Source: Platanthera guangdongensis
Lineage: Eukaryota; Streptophyta; Magnoliopsida; Asparagales; Orchidaceae
DNA length: 64,000 nt
Reading direction: 5' to 3'
Assembly: GCA_039583875.1 (NCBI GenBank)
Contig: CM077150.1
Coordinates: forward strand, 184,082,375-184,146,374
Shown here: positions 33,093-44,148 of the stretch, one piece after another
How positions within the stretch are numbered: position 1 is the stretch's first letter
How the letters are laid out: each line of letters opens with the position of its first letter
The notes under the pieces: model-generated
Told to the model about the DNA's origin: nothing
Database searches by the model: none
Seen by the model: the letters and a program-made list of their open reading frames with translations, nothing else
Translations under genes and position numbers: made by a program

Positions 33093-34316
33093 ATGGATCC
33101 TGATGCTGAGTGCCATCTACTTGACACTTTGCGCAGATACATTGATGTCATTGCTATTATGAATGCTGAGCATTGCATTCGGTGTTTGTTATGTCAAGGT
33201 GTGCGCCACATGTTGAAGGATTGCCCTCGTTTGTGCAAGACTTCTCCCTCTAAGGGCGTGTGCACAACAACCTCCCATTCACGGAAGAGTATTGTGGACA
33301 GGCCTACCAGGGTGTTGCCTGGCCCATACACTGACATGACGCACTTTGCTCACTCTCTACCCGTTGAGATTACCGAAGAATCTCTAGCTGCATACAGCTC
33401 TTTCATGGGTCCCTCGATCCCTTTTTACGAGCTTTCCTTGAGTGATGATGATCACTCTGGTGTTAGCCAAAAAACAGAGGAGCAGGAACTCATGTACGCT
33501 CCTATATGGGACGATGAGATTGTTCCGGTCGTCGACGGGGTGACGTCAGCGAATGATTTTGCGATGGGGCCTGCTCATTCAGTGCTTGATTTTGAGAGCA
33601 GCCTTGCCCCTCCACAATTTTTGCCGGATTGTGCTACTCCATTTTTGTGTGAGTCGGCTGATGGTGCCGTACTTATTGATGATTCGGTGCCCGAGGTTGC
33701 GTCGAAGTGGGATAGTGATTCCTCTATCTTCGATGGAGAAGGTGGATCTTCGGAACACTATGACGCACCCCGGTGGGATGAGGAATACCCTCTTTCTGAT
33801 GTGGAGGTTTGCACCTCCTTATTGGATGAGGTCGTTCCTCTTACCATTGCGGACCTCGAGTTCTCGGATTCCCCTCGGTACGACTCATATGACACTGACA
33901 GTGATCTCTGCTTGGATCCTGCTGAGAGTGAGACCGGGATCACTCTCCTATTTTCTGATTCTTTTAGTTCTTCTTCTCTTTTATTACTTGATCCCCCTTC
34001 CTTATTTGAGCCTGTGCAGCATGAGTCTCCACAGGTACGTTGGGATGACGATGAGCTTTGTGCTCATGCCGTTGCAATCGCCTCCTGCAGGCCTGTGATA
34101 GATGATACCTTGCTAGGCAAGGATTTGTTTTGTGGTGAGATGAGTGAGCACCAGGCCTCCTCCTCATCCTACTTCCTATTTCCTCTGCCTACGAGGAGCA
34201 TGTATGATTATTTAGGCAGAGGGGTAACTGCTCTATCACCGTATCGGTACCCGTTACCGAAACGGATATTAGGCCAGTTACCTGTGCACTTTTTATTTCA
34301 TAGGCCCATTAGCTAG
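33093..34316 (+). CDS. Element C single ORF: acidic protein with N-terminal zinc knuckle
   Basis: The ATG at 33093 (cgatggatc) is the first in the frame and follows a T-rich leader. The protein has about 407 residues. Near residue 30 it has CLLCQGVRHMLKDC, a CX2CX4HX4C knuckle, the only recognisable motif. The rest is rich in Asp, Glu and Ser with SDDD, DEEYP and DSDLCLDPAESE-type stretches and no similarity to protease, RT or integrase that I can see. The frame is open although the element is old enough to contain A and B. It may bind the element RNA, but this is only suggested by the knuckle. It could be a heavily diverged gag. Confidence 0.6.
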   Translation: MDPDAECHLLDTLRRYIDVIAIMNAEHCIRCLLCQGVRHMLKDCPRLCKTSPSKGVCTTTSHSRKSIVDRPTRVLPGPYTDMTHFAHSLPVEITEESLAAYSSFMGPSIPFYELSLSDDDHSGVSQKTEEQELMYAPIWDDEIVPVVDGVTSANDFAMGPAHSVLDFESSLAPPQFLPDCATPFLCESADGAVLIDDSVPEVASKWDSDSSIFDGEGGSSEHYDAPRWDEEYPLSDVEVCTSLLDEVVPLTIADLEFSDSPRYDSYDTDSDLCLDPAESETGITLLFSDSFSSSSLLLLDPPSLFEPVQHESPQVRWDDDELCAHAVAIASCRPVIDDTLLGKDLFCGEMSEHQASSSSYFLFPLPTRSMYDYLGRGVTALSPYRYPLPKRILGQLPVHFLFHRPIS

Positions 34317-36151
34317 AACTGTTTAGAATTTAAAAAGTCGTGCTGGGATGACAATAACCCCAATAGTTATCTTATATTTCCTGCATTTTTAGTTTTCTTG
34401 TCTATTTTAGTTTTAGCATTTATTTTTGTATATTTTTCTTTTGTTTTTGCGGAGCTCACCCCTGCAGGTATTCTTGACAACTTCGTGTTGGCGGGGTTGT
34501 GATTCTTCATATGGCGGGACTGCTTCAGGTTTCCACGCGTCTTCTGGTATGCTCACTAGCTGAGCATTGGGTAACCTCTTCCCTTAGCTCTTTATGATAT
34601 TAATTTCTCTATCATATGCTGTGTAGTTTAGTTTAAGTCTGGGGGAGAGATCTGTTACCTATTGCATGTGCACATCTCATGTGCATACTAGAAGCTTTTA
34701 TAGTTTTATTTTGATTAGTTCATTGCATCACACACCACTGCCCCCACATGAGCGCGTGCTTAGTTTTTTGCATGCTGCGAGTTAAACTCGTTTCTTTTGT
34801 ATGATTTGGGAAAATTATGGTGCTGACATAGGATTGTGAGACGGAGTAAAATGTTGACCTTGTTGTGCTCCTAGTTAACTGCTCTCGTCTCGTGTAGAAA
34901 TTCGAGTAGATTTAATTTTTCTGTATGCTTATAGTTTTATATCTTTCTATTTGCGTAAAGACTTTTTATTCTACTCAAAAGTTGGTGAATCCGGTATGAA
35001 TCAAACAGTAGCTTAGGTATGTGTGTAGACGGCCGTTAGGTTCATATTGCTCGAGTCGGGAGGATGGATAGTCTTTCTCGTTGGCTAAGAACTTGCCACT
35101 AGCTACTCTCGAAGCTTGGGTACATGGTTTGTCAAGTGCGTGCGTGATGTGCGCCGTCACTTTGTCTCGTTTGAGCCTTGTACCATTCCCGACATCTATC
35201 CGTTGCTATCCCCGTTGAGCCTGTCCCTTCCTTTGAAATCCCTTCACCTCGCTACCATAGCCATATATCCTTTCCTACTCGCACACCTGAATGTGGTCGC
35301 TCGGTTAGTTTGTTTTGTTGTAGTTTATATCCGTTTCGTGTGGGCAGTTTTGTTGGTGTTTGTGCAGCTTGTGGTGTTGCCGTGTTTTCATATTTTATTT
35401 TGGCTATTTGGATAAGAAAAAAAAGGAAAAAAATGATAGTAAACTAAGCTGAGTTGTATATATATTATTGCTAGGATAAAAAAAATATGATAAAAAAAAG
35501 AAAATTCCCAATGTGGAATACAAAAAAAGGGAAATGTATTTGTATATATTTTATTGATGAGTTGTGCAATGTTGTTGAGTTGTGTTCGTTATGGGCTTGC
35601 ACGCACCGTCAAAAGTACAGGTCTGGTGGTGCGTCGCACGTGTTTGTCCATTAAGTTTAGCTGTGTGCGTTTTCGGGCGATCTTATTTTGGGTGTGCGTG
35701 TCCGTCTTGTTTACCTTTTTATACCCCGCCTTCACCTAAGCGTATATTATACTCCAAGTCCTACGGATTCGTGCTTGAGTCTAACTAGTGCCGTGGAGAG
35801 AGTGCGAAAGGACAAGCATATGGTCACCGACATTGGTGGATTCCTTTGGAGGTTATCCCGAGCCCCGATCGTTGGCAATGCTTGCCTAGCGATTAGTCTA
35901 CTTTCTCCCTACGCATGACCGGATGATTCACCGTGATTCCATTTTTGAGTAATAATAAAATTTTGATACGCATTGTGAAAAATATAAACTATTCTGCATA
36001 CTTAGAAATTTTCTCTATTGTATTTTTACGCACGCGAGCATGCGACTTCGCATGGTACTTTGTTTTTCAATTTCTTTGTTAGCTAAATCATTTTCCCTAT
36101 CTGCTTAGATTTTGTTTGCTCGGGACGCGCAAACAGTTAAGTTTGGGTGTG
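34317..36151 (+). other. 3' noncoding region of element C
   Basis: No coding signal; short ORFs here lack domains. A phrase tttaagtctgggggagaga at 34630-34648 and gagccttgtaccattcccga near 35172 resemble noncoding phrases of Athila/Tat elements. A-rich runs lie at 35410-35530. The stretch just before the 3' LTR (gttaagtttgggtgtg, 36136-36151) may serve as polypurine tract. Confidence 0.5.
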
Positions 36152-37726
36152 TGATGAGTCCGATTTATATAGGGTTTTTCGGACTCATCTGGGCTAGTTT
36201 TCACGTGTTTGCACTTCACTTTTAGTTCTATATTGTTCATATTTCATCATGTCTTTATTTCCATAGGAAGTGCACATTTATGCCCGTGGTTGTGGATTTT
36301 GTTATTTTTATAGTTTGTACTCCTTTTTATGATTGCCTATAATGTCTACACATATCAGTGATTGGTTTTTCCTTTCGATACAGGGGTCGTGTGCATGTTT
36401 CGGGATAGTTGTGAAACAGGAATACTGCGCATGATCATGGGATCTAATGCGCACGACCAGTGGTCGTGCACCCCTGATCGTGCGCACTAGTCTTCGTTTT
36501 CCATAATCAGCCTGGGGTAAGCGCACGACCACTGGACATAATGCGCACGACCACCGGTCGTGCGCCACTGATCGTGTGCATTGATTCCTCTTTTCTGGAG
36601 TCTTGTCTGGGGTAATCACACGACCATTGGACTTAGTGCGCACGACCACCGGTCGTGCGCCACTACTCGTGCGCGTTGTCCCAGTTCTTCTTCCTGATCT
36701 TCCATGCCAGTGCGCACGATCACCGGACATAGTGTGCATGACCACCGATCGTGCGCCTGTGATCGTGCATATTGTTCATTTCTGCTTTGTATAAATAGTG
36801 CAGGTCTCGCCGTAATTCGAGAGACGATTCGGAGCTCGACATTTATCCGCAGTTTTCCGCCTTCTCCGCCGTTCCCCATCATCTTCCACCCTAGGGAGGT
36901 TCTCCGGGAAAGCTTTCACTGCCAAATCCAAGCCGGAGCTTCCACTCGGCGTTCTCCTTCATCCGTGAGCTTCAAGTAGGGTTTGACGCCATAGCCATCA
37001 AGCAAAGGAAAGCTAGCAAACTTCGTCCGTTATCGTGAGACGAAGAAGACGGGCCATTGGAAGGTGGTGACAGCCCTTCTCTACCCCGGACGCAGTTGAG
37101 GACCGAGCTTGGACGCGGATTGACAACCCAACGATTTCAACCGTGAATCCTCAACAATACTTCGGATTCGGTCGATCTCTTGACTTGTTCTTGCTTTCTT
37201 ATTGAATATTGGTGTTTAAATCTATTTATATTGATGAAGTGCACTTTGGTTGTATACGTTATGTGTTTCATGTCTATGTGATTCCTATTTCATTTTACTG
37301 CTTAAGTTGCTAGAGTTGCGTCATATTCCATCCATATCCATCCACCCTTGCCGCACTAGCAATTGCTACTGGCGTGCGTAGCAAAGAGGTGCTTTCGACC
37401 CTCATTCCGCCGTTCTAACCACCTAATCCTCAAGCCTACTCGCCCATCCGCCTAGTGATTCGGTGCATAGCGGCCCGACTAGTCTTCCATCCCGCCTGAC
37501 GAAGCATCGCATAGCGGCGTTGCATAAGTGTAGTTGTTAGCCTTTTATTTTCTATTTCCGCAAATATCCAAACCCCCCTTAGTTAGCTCTGACCAAAGGA
37601 CTCCAATCTCAAGTCCTCCTCAAAATTTACTCCACCTTACTGTGTTCCTTGAGAGATCGATACTTGGGAAAGCCCCCATTTTATATTACTTGTGCGACCG
37701 GTTCACTGCCGTGATCTTAAGCATCA
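36152..37726 (+). repeat. 3' LTR of element C (1,575 bp)
   Basis: TGATGAGTCCG to AAGCATCA. Palindrome array at about 36420-36775, TATA box at 36787-36797. Followed by TSD CCAGT. Confidence 0.92.
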
Positions 37727-37731
37727 CCAGT

Positions 37732-38175
37732 TGCCGGCCAGCTCCATCTACTGCTTCGAGGACATGTGTCGGGGTTCATGTTGAGGTTCACAACCTCGAA
37801 GAGGAGTAACAAGGAGTCAGAGTCCCTGTTCCACATCAAGCAGGGAGTGAATGAGACCTTGGGGAGCTATGTTGACATGTTCCAGGAGGAGGTCAACCAG
37901 GTCCAAGAGATGTCAGGCCATACCTTGATGATGGCTTTCACCCTAGGGTTGTAATAGGGATTCTTCAGGATGGATCTGAAGAGAGTGCCGGCTCTCCCCT
38001 ACGAGGAGCTGATGGAGAGAGCGGAGAGAGAAGTCGACAGGGAAGCATCGAATCCAGAGTTTTCCCGGAAGCTGGCCAGTTGGGCGACGGAGGAAGAGAT
38101 GGAGCCGAGAGGTGAAAGGGGGCAGGATGAGAGGAGAGCCGAGCCCCGGCAGAGGGAGCAGAGGCAGCTCTAGGC
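37732..38175 (+). pseudogene. Element D gag, C-terminal part
   Basis: Continues the gag interrupted at 10385 with ASSIYCFEDM. After frame changes it reads ESLFHIKQGVNETLGSYVDM and FQEEVNQVQEMSGHTLMMAF, the end of the gypsy gag core, then a Glu/Arg-rich tail (PYEELMERAEREVDREASNP). Stops at several places. Confidence 0.72.
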
Positions 38176-39065
38176 GCAGTAATAGCCCGGGTGGGAGCAT
38201 CAGGAGTCAGACTGTCGGTTGTATGAAGGTCTGAGTGGCAAGAGTAGGGGCTATGGAGAGAAAACAGGGAGCAACAACAACAACAGGGGCGCAAGGAGGT
38301 GAAGATTGAGGAGGTCCTGCCCCATGCGGAGGAGGATCGGTGCGAAAACCAGGGAGATGTCGGGAGCCGGGGAAGGATCAGAGTGATCCATGATGGGTGG
38401 TGGGGGTAGTGGCCTCTTAGAGGGCGAGCCTCCATACTATTTATCATCGGAGTGTTGTCTCCACTTCCCAAACCCCACCCCCAGAAGTGAGGATTACCTT
38501 CTCAAGGAGTGATATGCCGGATCATGAGGATCCCTTTTGCGATGCGCGAGTCATCCAGACGGCCATCAAAAATTTCACCGTATCCCGGATCCTCATTGAT
38601 AATTGAAGCTCCATCAACGTCATCTTCAAAACGGGGTTCGATGCAATGAAGGTGGAGGAAAAGAGGGTGTTGGCCTCAGATGGGCCCTTGTTTGGATTTT
38701 TAGGGGAGAGGAAGGATGTAGAAGGAGGAGTGGGGCTCCATGTCTCCCTGGAGGGGGCAGGCCCAAAATTGCAGGTTTGCATCGTGGATGCCCCCCAGCA
38801 GCTACAATGTCATCTTTGGGAGGCCCCTCATCAGCACTTTCCGCTGCGTCCCCTCGTCCTTCCACCAATGCTTGAAGTTCAATGCCGACGGGATCTAGGT
38901 TCGGGTCCGGGGCGACCCTAAAGTTGCTCGGGAATGCTATGTCACCGTCATAAATTCCATCTCTTGGCAGGAGGGAGCCGAGGAGATGGAGTGGAGGATG
39001 GAGGCGGCCGAGCAGGAGGCCGGCATGGAGGAGATAGAGGTGGAGAGCGGCACTGAGCTGGAGGT
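38176..39065 (+). pseudogene. Element D protease region
   Basis: A frame near 38510-38900 reads DARVIQTAIKNFTVSRILID, then N-stop-SSINVIF, FDAM and FGRPLISTF. The IDNxSS...F...AFDAM pattern is the aspartic protease of Tat-lineage elements, with a stop beside the active site. A Glu/Met-rich linker toward RT follows (EEMEWRMEAAEQEAGMEE). Element E is inserted at 39070. Confidence 0.7.
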
Positions 39066-39070
39066 GACAG

Positions 39071-40320
39071 TGTTGGAACCCCAGTTCTGATTTGGGCAAG
39101 GATCATTATTAGGATTGTTTAGATTGACCGAAAATGTATAGTCATGGGTCATAGGTTTATCTCCAGATTTACTCAGAAGAATTCCAAGTAATGCAGCAGT
39201 CAGAAAATCAGCTTGACGATAGTTAAACTGAGTTCGACGAACGTCAAACTCAGGTCGACGAATTCTGATTTCATTCCCTGAACTCAGGTCGACGAACTCA
39301 GGGCTCAAGCAAGACGGTCAGCTCGACGAAATCCAGCTAAGTTCGACGAATGTCGAACTCAGGTCGACGATCGGTGAACTCAAGCCAGTTATTTGGTCGA
39401 CGAACACAGAAGCTGAGCTCGACGAACTGCAGGCTCCGGTCGACGAATTCTGTGTTGAGTTTACAGGCTGATTAATTACAGCTGGCGGAATTAATTAAGG
39501 CTTAATTAAAGCAGATAATTCTCATCAGAATTAATGCCATATATTCGTCTGAATATAGCCGATTGGAGGCTGCATTAATTAAAAAGAAAATCAGGAATTA
39601 TTGCTAATTGATTCCCAAAGCAATTACCATTCTCGGGAATCAATTAGTCATTACAGTCAAGATAAATCAATTAAAATGTTTTTGAATCAGTAGATACAGA
39701 AGCAACAGTGCAAGATGAGAACAAGAACAGTAGAACGACAGTAAAGGCTTTCTACAGAAAGAGGAACTCTGCATCATCAAAGAAGATAATCATCAGAGTT
39801 CATCTGCTCAAAGCTTTCATCACACAACTAATCAATATCAGTCTAAAAGCTTACTGGAGATCATCTTCACTTTGAAGGCCTATCACCCTGCAACAAAGCT
39901 TCCTGCAAACCTGAACCATTCAACATCTTAGGGGGAGCTTTTGCTACCATCAATAATCCACGAGTCTTCTCTCTGACTGTTGACAAAGAAGACATAATCA
40001 ACTCTCTCACCCCCACTATGTAAAGGGTTGTCATCTCCCTTCAAAAGTGATTCCTGGTCGCAAGTCACCTGATCAAAAGACTTGAGGGTTTGGCACTTGA
40101 GCACCTGATCAAAAGCACATTGGTGTTAGGAACCTGATCAAAACCTGAGTGGATTCCTACCAGGGTGGTAGGAGAGTGGATGTACCTAGGTTGTGGAACC
40201 ACTATAAAATCCTTGTGTCTCTTCTGTGTTGCTTGATTTCTTTGTTTATTTACTTTGTGTTGTGATATATTTACATATAACTCTAATTAGTTAAGTTAAG
40301 ATCTATCCCCCTAACTTTCA
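39071..40320 (+). repeat. 5' LTR of element E (1,250 bp)
   Basis: TGTTGGAACC to CTAACTTTCA. Palindrome array at 39222-39450 (about ten sites, e.g. ttcgacgaacgtcgaactca and gtcgacgaac). U5 hairpin at 40175-40202 and a shorter second stem AAGTTA/TAACTT at 40293-40317 around a C-rich loop. The following attgtatcac-like sequence (tttgtatcacaacgggtt at 40322) is a degenerate Met-tRNA primer site. Confidence 0.92.
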
Positions 40321-40408
40321 ATTTGTATCACAACGGGTTACTTTTGTTTTAAAGGCTAACACCTGAACCAAAACGATCTCATATATCTTAAATATCTTTA
40401 GAGTTATC

Positions 40409-41650
40409 ATGGCACAAATTGATGAGTTTTCAAGCATCAGACTACCCATGTGTAGTATAGATAAGCTTGCACTATGGAAGATAAGGATTAGGTTTTATAT
40501 GAACTCCATTTTTGAAAATATTTTTAATTCCATCTTATCAGGTCCTTATCAATCAGTGGATACAACAAGTCCAAATATTATTCCATCATCTCAAGGGACA
40601 GATGCCCAGAAAAGGCTGAAGATTGCTGATGCACAAGCAATGAACATCCTGACTCAATCAATGTCTGATGACATTTTTCAAGAAGTGGCTGAATGTTCCT
40701 CAACAAAGGAAATCTGGGACTCCCTCACAACAATGGCTGCTGGATCAGCAAAAGAAAGAACATTTAAAGCTGACTCTTAGAGTGACTCTGAAGCTTCATC
40801 ATGTACAACTGAGGATGAAAAATAAATAAGAGCAAGAGAATTATGCTTGATGGCAATCATGCATCTTGCAGCAGCTATGATGAGGAATCTGAATATGATG
40901 AATAATCAATAGCAGAATCAGAAGAGGATCAGGTTATTTCCTCATTTGATTTCTCTTCAGAACATTTTAAAGAAGATTTTAAAATTTTATGCAATGATTT
41001 GATTCTATCTGAGAAGGAGATAAAATTTCTCAGAGAAAAAGTAATTAATTTATCTTCTGAAAACATTCAACTCAAAGAAGACTTAACAATTACCTCAAAA
41101 AGATTAGCTTCATTAGAATCAGTTAAAGGCAAAGAAAAGATAATAAATTTAGATAAAATAACTCAATTTTTACCAAAACAAACTAAAAATATTCAGAAAT
41201 TTTTTGTTCAAAATTAGTCGTCGAACCAAGATCGACGATCTCAGTATTACTCATTGAACGACGATCGGCGATCTATGAACCTAGAGGTTGGGTTTAACTA
41301 CTCAGCAAAAGGAGATCGACGATATCATCATTTTTCGTCGAGCAGAGATCGACAATCGTAGAACACAGATAGTAGTCATTATTACTATGTGAATCGAGAT
41401 CGACGAGATCAATACTGTTCGTCGAACGCAGATCGACGATCTCAACATAAAATCGTCGAACTCAGAATTTCAAAACAGAAATTTGTATCCATTTGAAAAT
41501 TATAATCAAACTCAAAATTTTGTCAATCCTTTTACCCAATGGTTCATCTCTCCTAGGAAATCTCATCCATTAGGTTACAAATATCAACCTGAATATTCTT
41601 TTATTTCTGATTATCATAAAAAAGAACCAGGACCCAAGGTAATATGAGTC
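40409..41650 (+). pseudogene. Element E gag remnant
   Basis: ATG at 40409. Residues 1-120 match the B gag start: CSIDKLALWKIRIRFYMNSI, then DIFQEVAECSSTKEIWDSL. After GSAKER the core is lost: the reading jumps to an acidic part with stops. A coiled-coil piece follows (FLREKVINLSSENIQLKED, 41020-41080). A motif block (41216-41470) sits where B has its SSNADRRS repeat. The gag end NPFTQWFISPRKSHPLGYKY is at 41530-41590. Deletion, frameshift and stops make it inactive. Confidence 0.8.
41216..41470 (+). repeat. Degenerate motif block inside the element E gag remnant
   Basis: Six or seven sites such as gtcgtcgaaccaagatcgac, cgtcgaacgcagatcgacga and variants, partly readable as DRRS peptides. Same place in gag as the array of element B. 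Confidence 0.75.
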
Positions 41651-42082
41651 CATAACTTCTAACCTCTCTTGACAAGACAAGTCATACTTTACCACAATGA
41701 AGCAGTGAGATTTGACAGTAGTCAAAATCAATAGTCTCAGCCAATATCAAGGATATATCAGTGGCTGTATATTGAGAAATTATTTGAAAAAGGCTACAAC
41801 AATAGAGGAACTAATTATTCTAACAGATTATAAAGTCTACTCAAATTTGGACAAGGAATTTGGGCAAGGAAAAGTAAATAGGGAAGATTGTTTGATTTAC
41901 AAAGAGGAAACTGCTTTGAAACATACAGCAATAGAATAGTTTTCTTTTATTTATTTTTATTTTTCAAAGCACCCATGTACATCTGCTGAACATTCTTATA
42001 ATTCAAGTAGATTGTTTTTTTTTTGCTTTGCATTTTTACTTGTTTTTATGTAAATAGTGTCCTTACCCAAATAGGGGGAGAT
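41651..42082 (+). other. 3' internal region of element E
   Basis: Follows the gag end directly. The 75-codon ORF at 41712-41939 resembles nothing I recognise and has no sign of pol or aORF. Ends with the polypurine tract aaatagggggagat (42069-42082). Confidence 0.6.
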
Positions 42083-43339
42083 TGTTGGAACCCCAGTTCT
42101 GATTTGGGTAAGGATCACTATTAGGATTGTTTAGATTGACCCAAAATGTATAGTCATGGGTCATAGGTTTATCTCCAGATTTACTCAGAAGAATTCCAAT
42201 TAATGCACCAGTCAGAATATCAGCTCGACGATAGTTGAACTGAGTTCGACGAACGTCGAACTCAAGTCGACGAATTCTGATTTCATCCCCTGAACTCACG
42301 TCGACAAACTCAGGGCTCAAGCAAGACGGTCAGCTCGACGAAATCTAGCTAAGTTTGACGAATGTCGAACTCAGGTCGACGATCGATGAACTCAAGCCAG
42401 TTATCTGGTCGACGAACACAGAAGCTGAGCTCGACGAACTGTAGGCTCCGGTCGACGAATTCTATGTTGAGTTTCCAGGTGGATTAATTACAGCTGGCGG
42501 AATTAATTAAGGCTTAATTAAAGTAGATAATTCCCATCAGAATTAATGTCATATATTCGTCTGAATATAGCCGTTTGGAGGCTGCATTAATTAAGAAGAA
42601 AATCTGGAATTATTGTTAATTGATTCCCAAAGCAATTACCATTCTAGGGAATCAATTAGTGATTACACTCAAGATAAATCATTAAAATGTTTTTGAATCA
42701 GTAGATATAGAAGAAACAGTGCAAGACAAGAATAAGAACAGTAGAACGACAGTAAAGGCTATCTACAGAAAGAGGAACTCTGCATCATCAAAGAAGATAA
42801 TCATTAGAGTTCATCTGCTCAAAGCTTTCATCAGACAACTAATCAATATCAATCTAAAAGCTTACTGGAGATCATCTTCACTATGAAAGCATATAACCCT
42901 GCAGCAAAGCTTCCTGCAAACCTGAACCATTCAACATCTCAGGGGGAGCTTTTACTACCATCATCAATAATCCACAAGTCTTCTCTCTAACTGTTGACAG
43001 AGAAGACATAATCAACTCTCTCTCTCACCCCAACTGTGTGAAGGGTTGTCATCTCCCTTCAAAAGGGATTCCTGGTTGCAAGTCACCTGATCAAAAGACT
43101 TGAGGGTTTGACTTTTGAGCACCTGATCAAAAGCTCATTGGTGTCAGGCACCTGATCAAAAACCTGAGTGGATTCCTACCAGGGTGGTAGAAGAGTGGAT
43201 GTACCCAGGTTGGTGAACCACTATAAAATCCTTCTGTCTCTTCTGTGTTGCTTGATTTCTTTGTTTATTTACTTTGTATTGTGATATATTTACATATAAC
43301 TCTAATTAGTTAAGTTAAGATCTATCCCCCTAACTTTCA
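42083..43339 (+). repeat. 3' LTR of element E (1,257 bp)
   Basis: TGTTGGAACC to CTAACTTTCA, followed by TSD GACAG. Array at 42224-42460, hairpin at 43194-43221, second stem at 43312-43336. Scattered substitutions and small indels against the 5' copy indicate a moderately old insertion. Confidence 0.93.
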
Positions 43340-43344
43340 GACAG

Positions 43345-44148
43345 GAGGACACCAGGAGGATTTCGCTGAGGCAATGGCCGTGGAGGAAGAGGTGGAGGCG
43401 GAGGTTCTCGTCCCAAAGGAGAGGGAAATCGGAGAATGGAGGGAGTAGTCTTGGGTGGAGGCTGTAGAAGAGGTGGTGGAGCTGGAGGTTCTCACCCTTG
43501 GAGGCAGGGTGTAGAAGATTTGCGTCAGCAGAGGGCTGACCATGGAGGCTCAAGGCAGGATGCTGGCGTGAATCCAGAAGAACGTAGACATCATCGCATG
43601 GAGCACCGCGGAGATGTCGGGGGTTGATGCGGATGTGGCTTGCCACCATCTCAACTTGGACCCGGGAGCACGCCCCGTCCAGCAGAAGAAGAGGTCCACC
43701 GTGGACAAGCTGGCCGAGCCTATCAGAAAGGAGGTGGCAAAGCTTCTAAGGGCCGGATTTGTATCCGAGATATAATACCCCGGCTGGGTCTCCATTGTAG
43801 TCATGGTTAAAAAAGGAGATGGTCGGTGGCGTATGTGTGTCGATTTTTCCTTGCTTAATAATTTATGCCCTAATGACTGTTATCCATTATCTCGAATCGA
43901 CACGCTGGTTGAATCAGCCGTCAGTTTTTCTGTAATGATTTTTTTAGATTCGTTTTCAGGTTATCACCAAATCAGGATGCACCCCCCAGACGTCAAGGAT
44001 GTCTCGTTCATCACGGGAGATGGGTGATACTATTACAAAATGATTTTCTTTGGGCTGAAGAATGCAGGGGAGATCTACTAAAAGATGATGGACAGGGTCT
44101 TCCAGGAATAGAAGGGGAGGAACCTTGAGGTGTATGTGGATGACCTCA
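43345..44148 (+). pseudogene. Element D reverse transcriptase, N-terminal part
   Basis: A Gly/Arg-rich or Glu-rich linker, then from about 43640 one frame reads ACHHLNLDPGARPVQQKKRS, EVAKLLRAGFVSEI, stop, YPGWVSIVVMVKKGDGRWRM, CVDFSLLNNLCP, FLDSFSGYHQIRM and, after further stops, VYVDDLM. These are the gypsy RT blocks up to the YVDD active site. Element F sits a few codons after YVDD. Confidence 0.8.
44078..44148 (+). repeat. 71-bp flanking duplication, left copy
   Basis: From ctaaaagatgatggacag to gtggatgacctca. Repeated at 50387-50457 right of element F with one difference (T at 44135, C at 50444). It codes for the YVDD region of the D reverse transcriptase. It is far longer than the 5-bp duplications of all other insertions here. 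Confidence 0.93.

Larger units (their letters stand above)
39071..43339 (+). mobile_element. Element E: small non-autonomous SIRE-type copia
   Basis: 4,269 bp. LTRs 39071-40320 and 42083-43339, TSD GACAG at 39066-39070 and 43340-43344. Only 1.76 kb between the LTRs, holding a gag remnant and no pol or aORF. LTR and gag are related to element B and the motif is of the same type (TCGTCGA/TCGACGA) with a different spacer (ctcaggtcgacg). Confidence 0.93.

Noticed and set aside
35116..35447. ORFs of 89-99 codons in the 3' region of element C
   Set aside because: Hydrophobic, overlapping in two frames, without similarity; the surrounding phrases match noncoding 3' regions of gypsy elements.
36152..37726. 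This LTR as a solo LTR
   Set aside because: It pairs with 10386-11709 plus 32602-32859, and the CCAGT duplications flank the whole C element.
44078..44148. 71-bp duplication as a normal target site duplication
   Set aside because: All other insertions here have 5-bp duplications, and the right LTR end is missing, so ordinary two-ended integration does not explain it.
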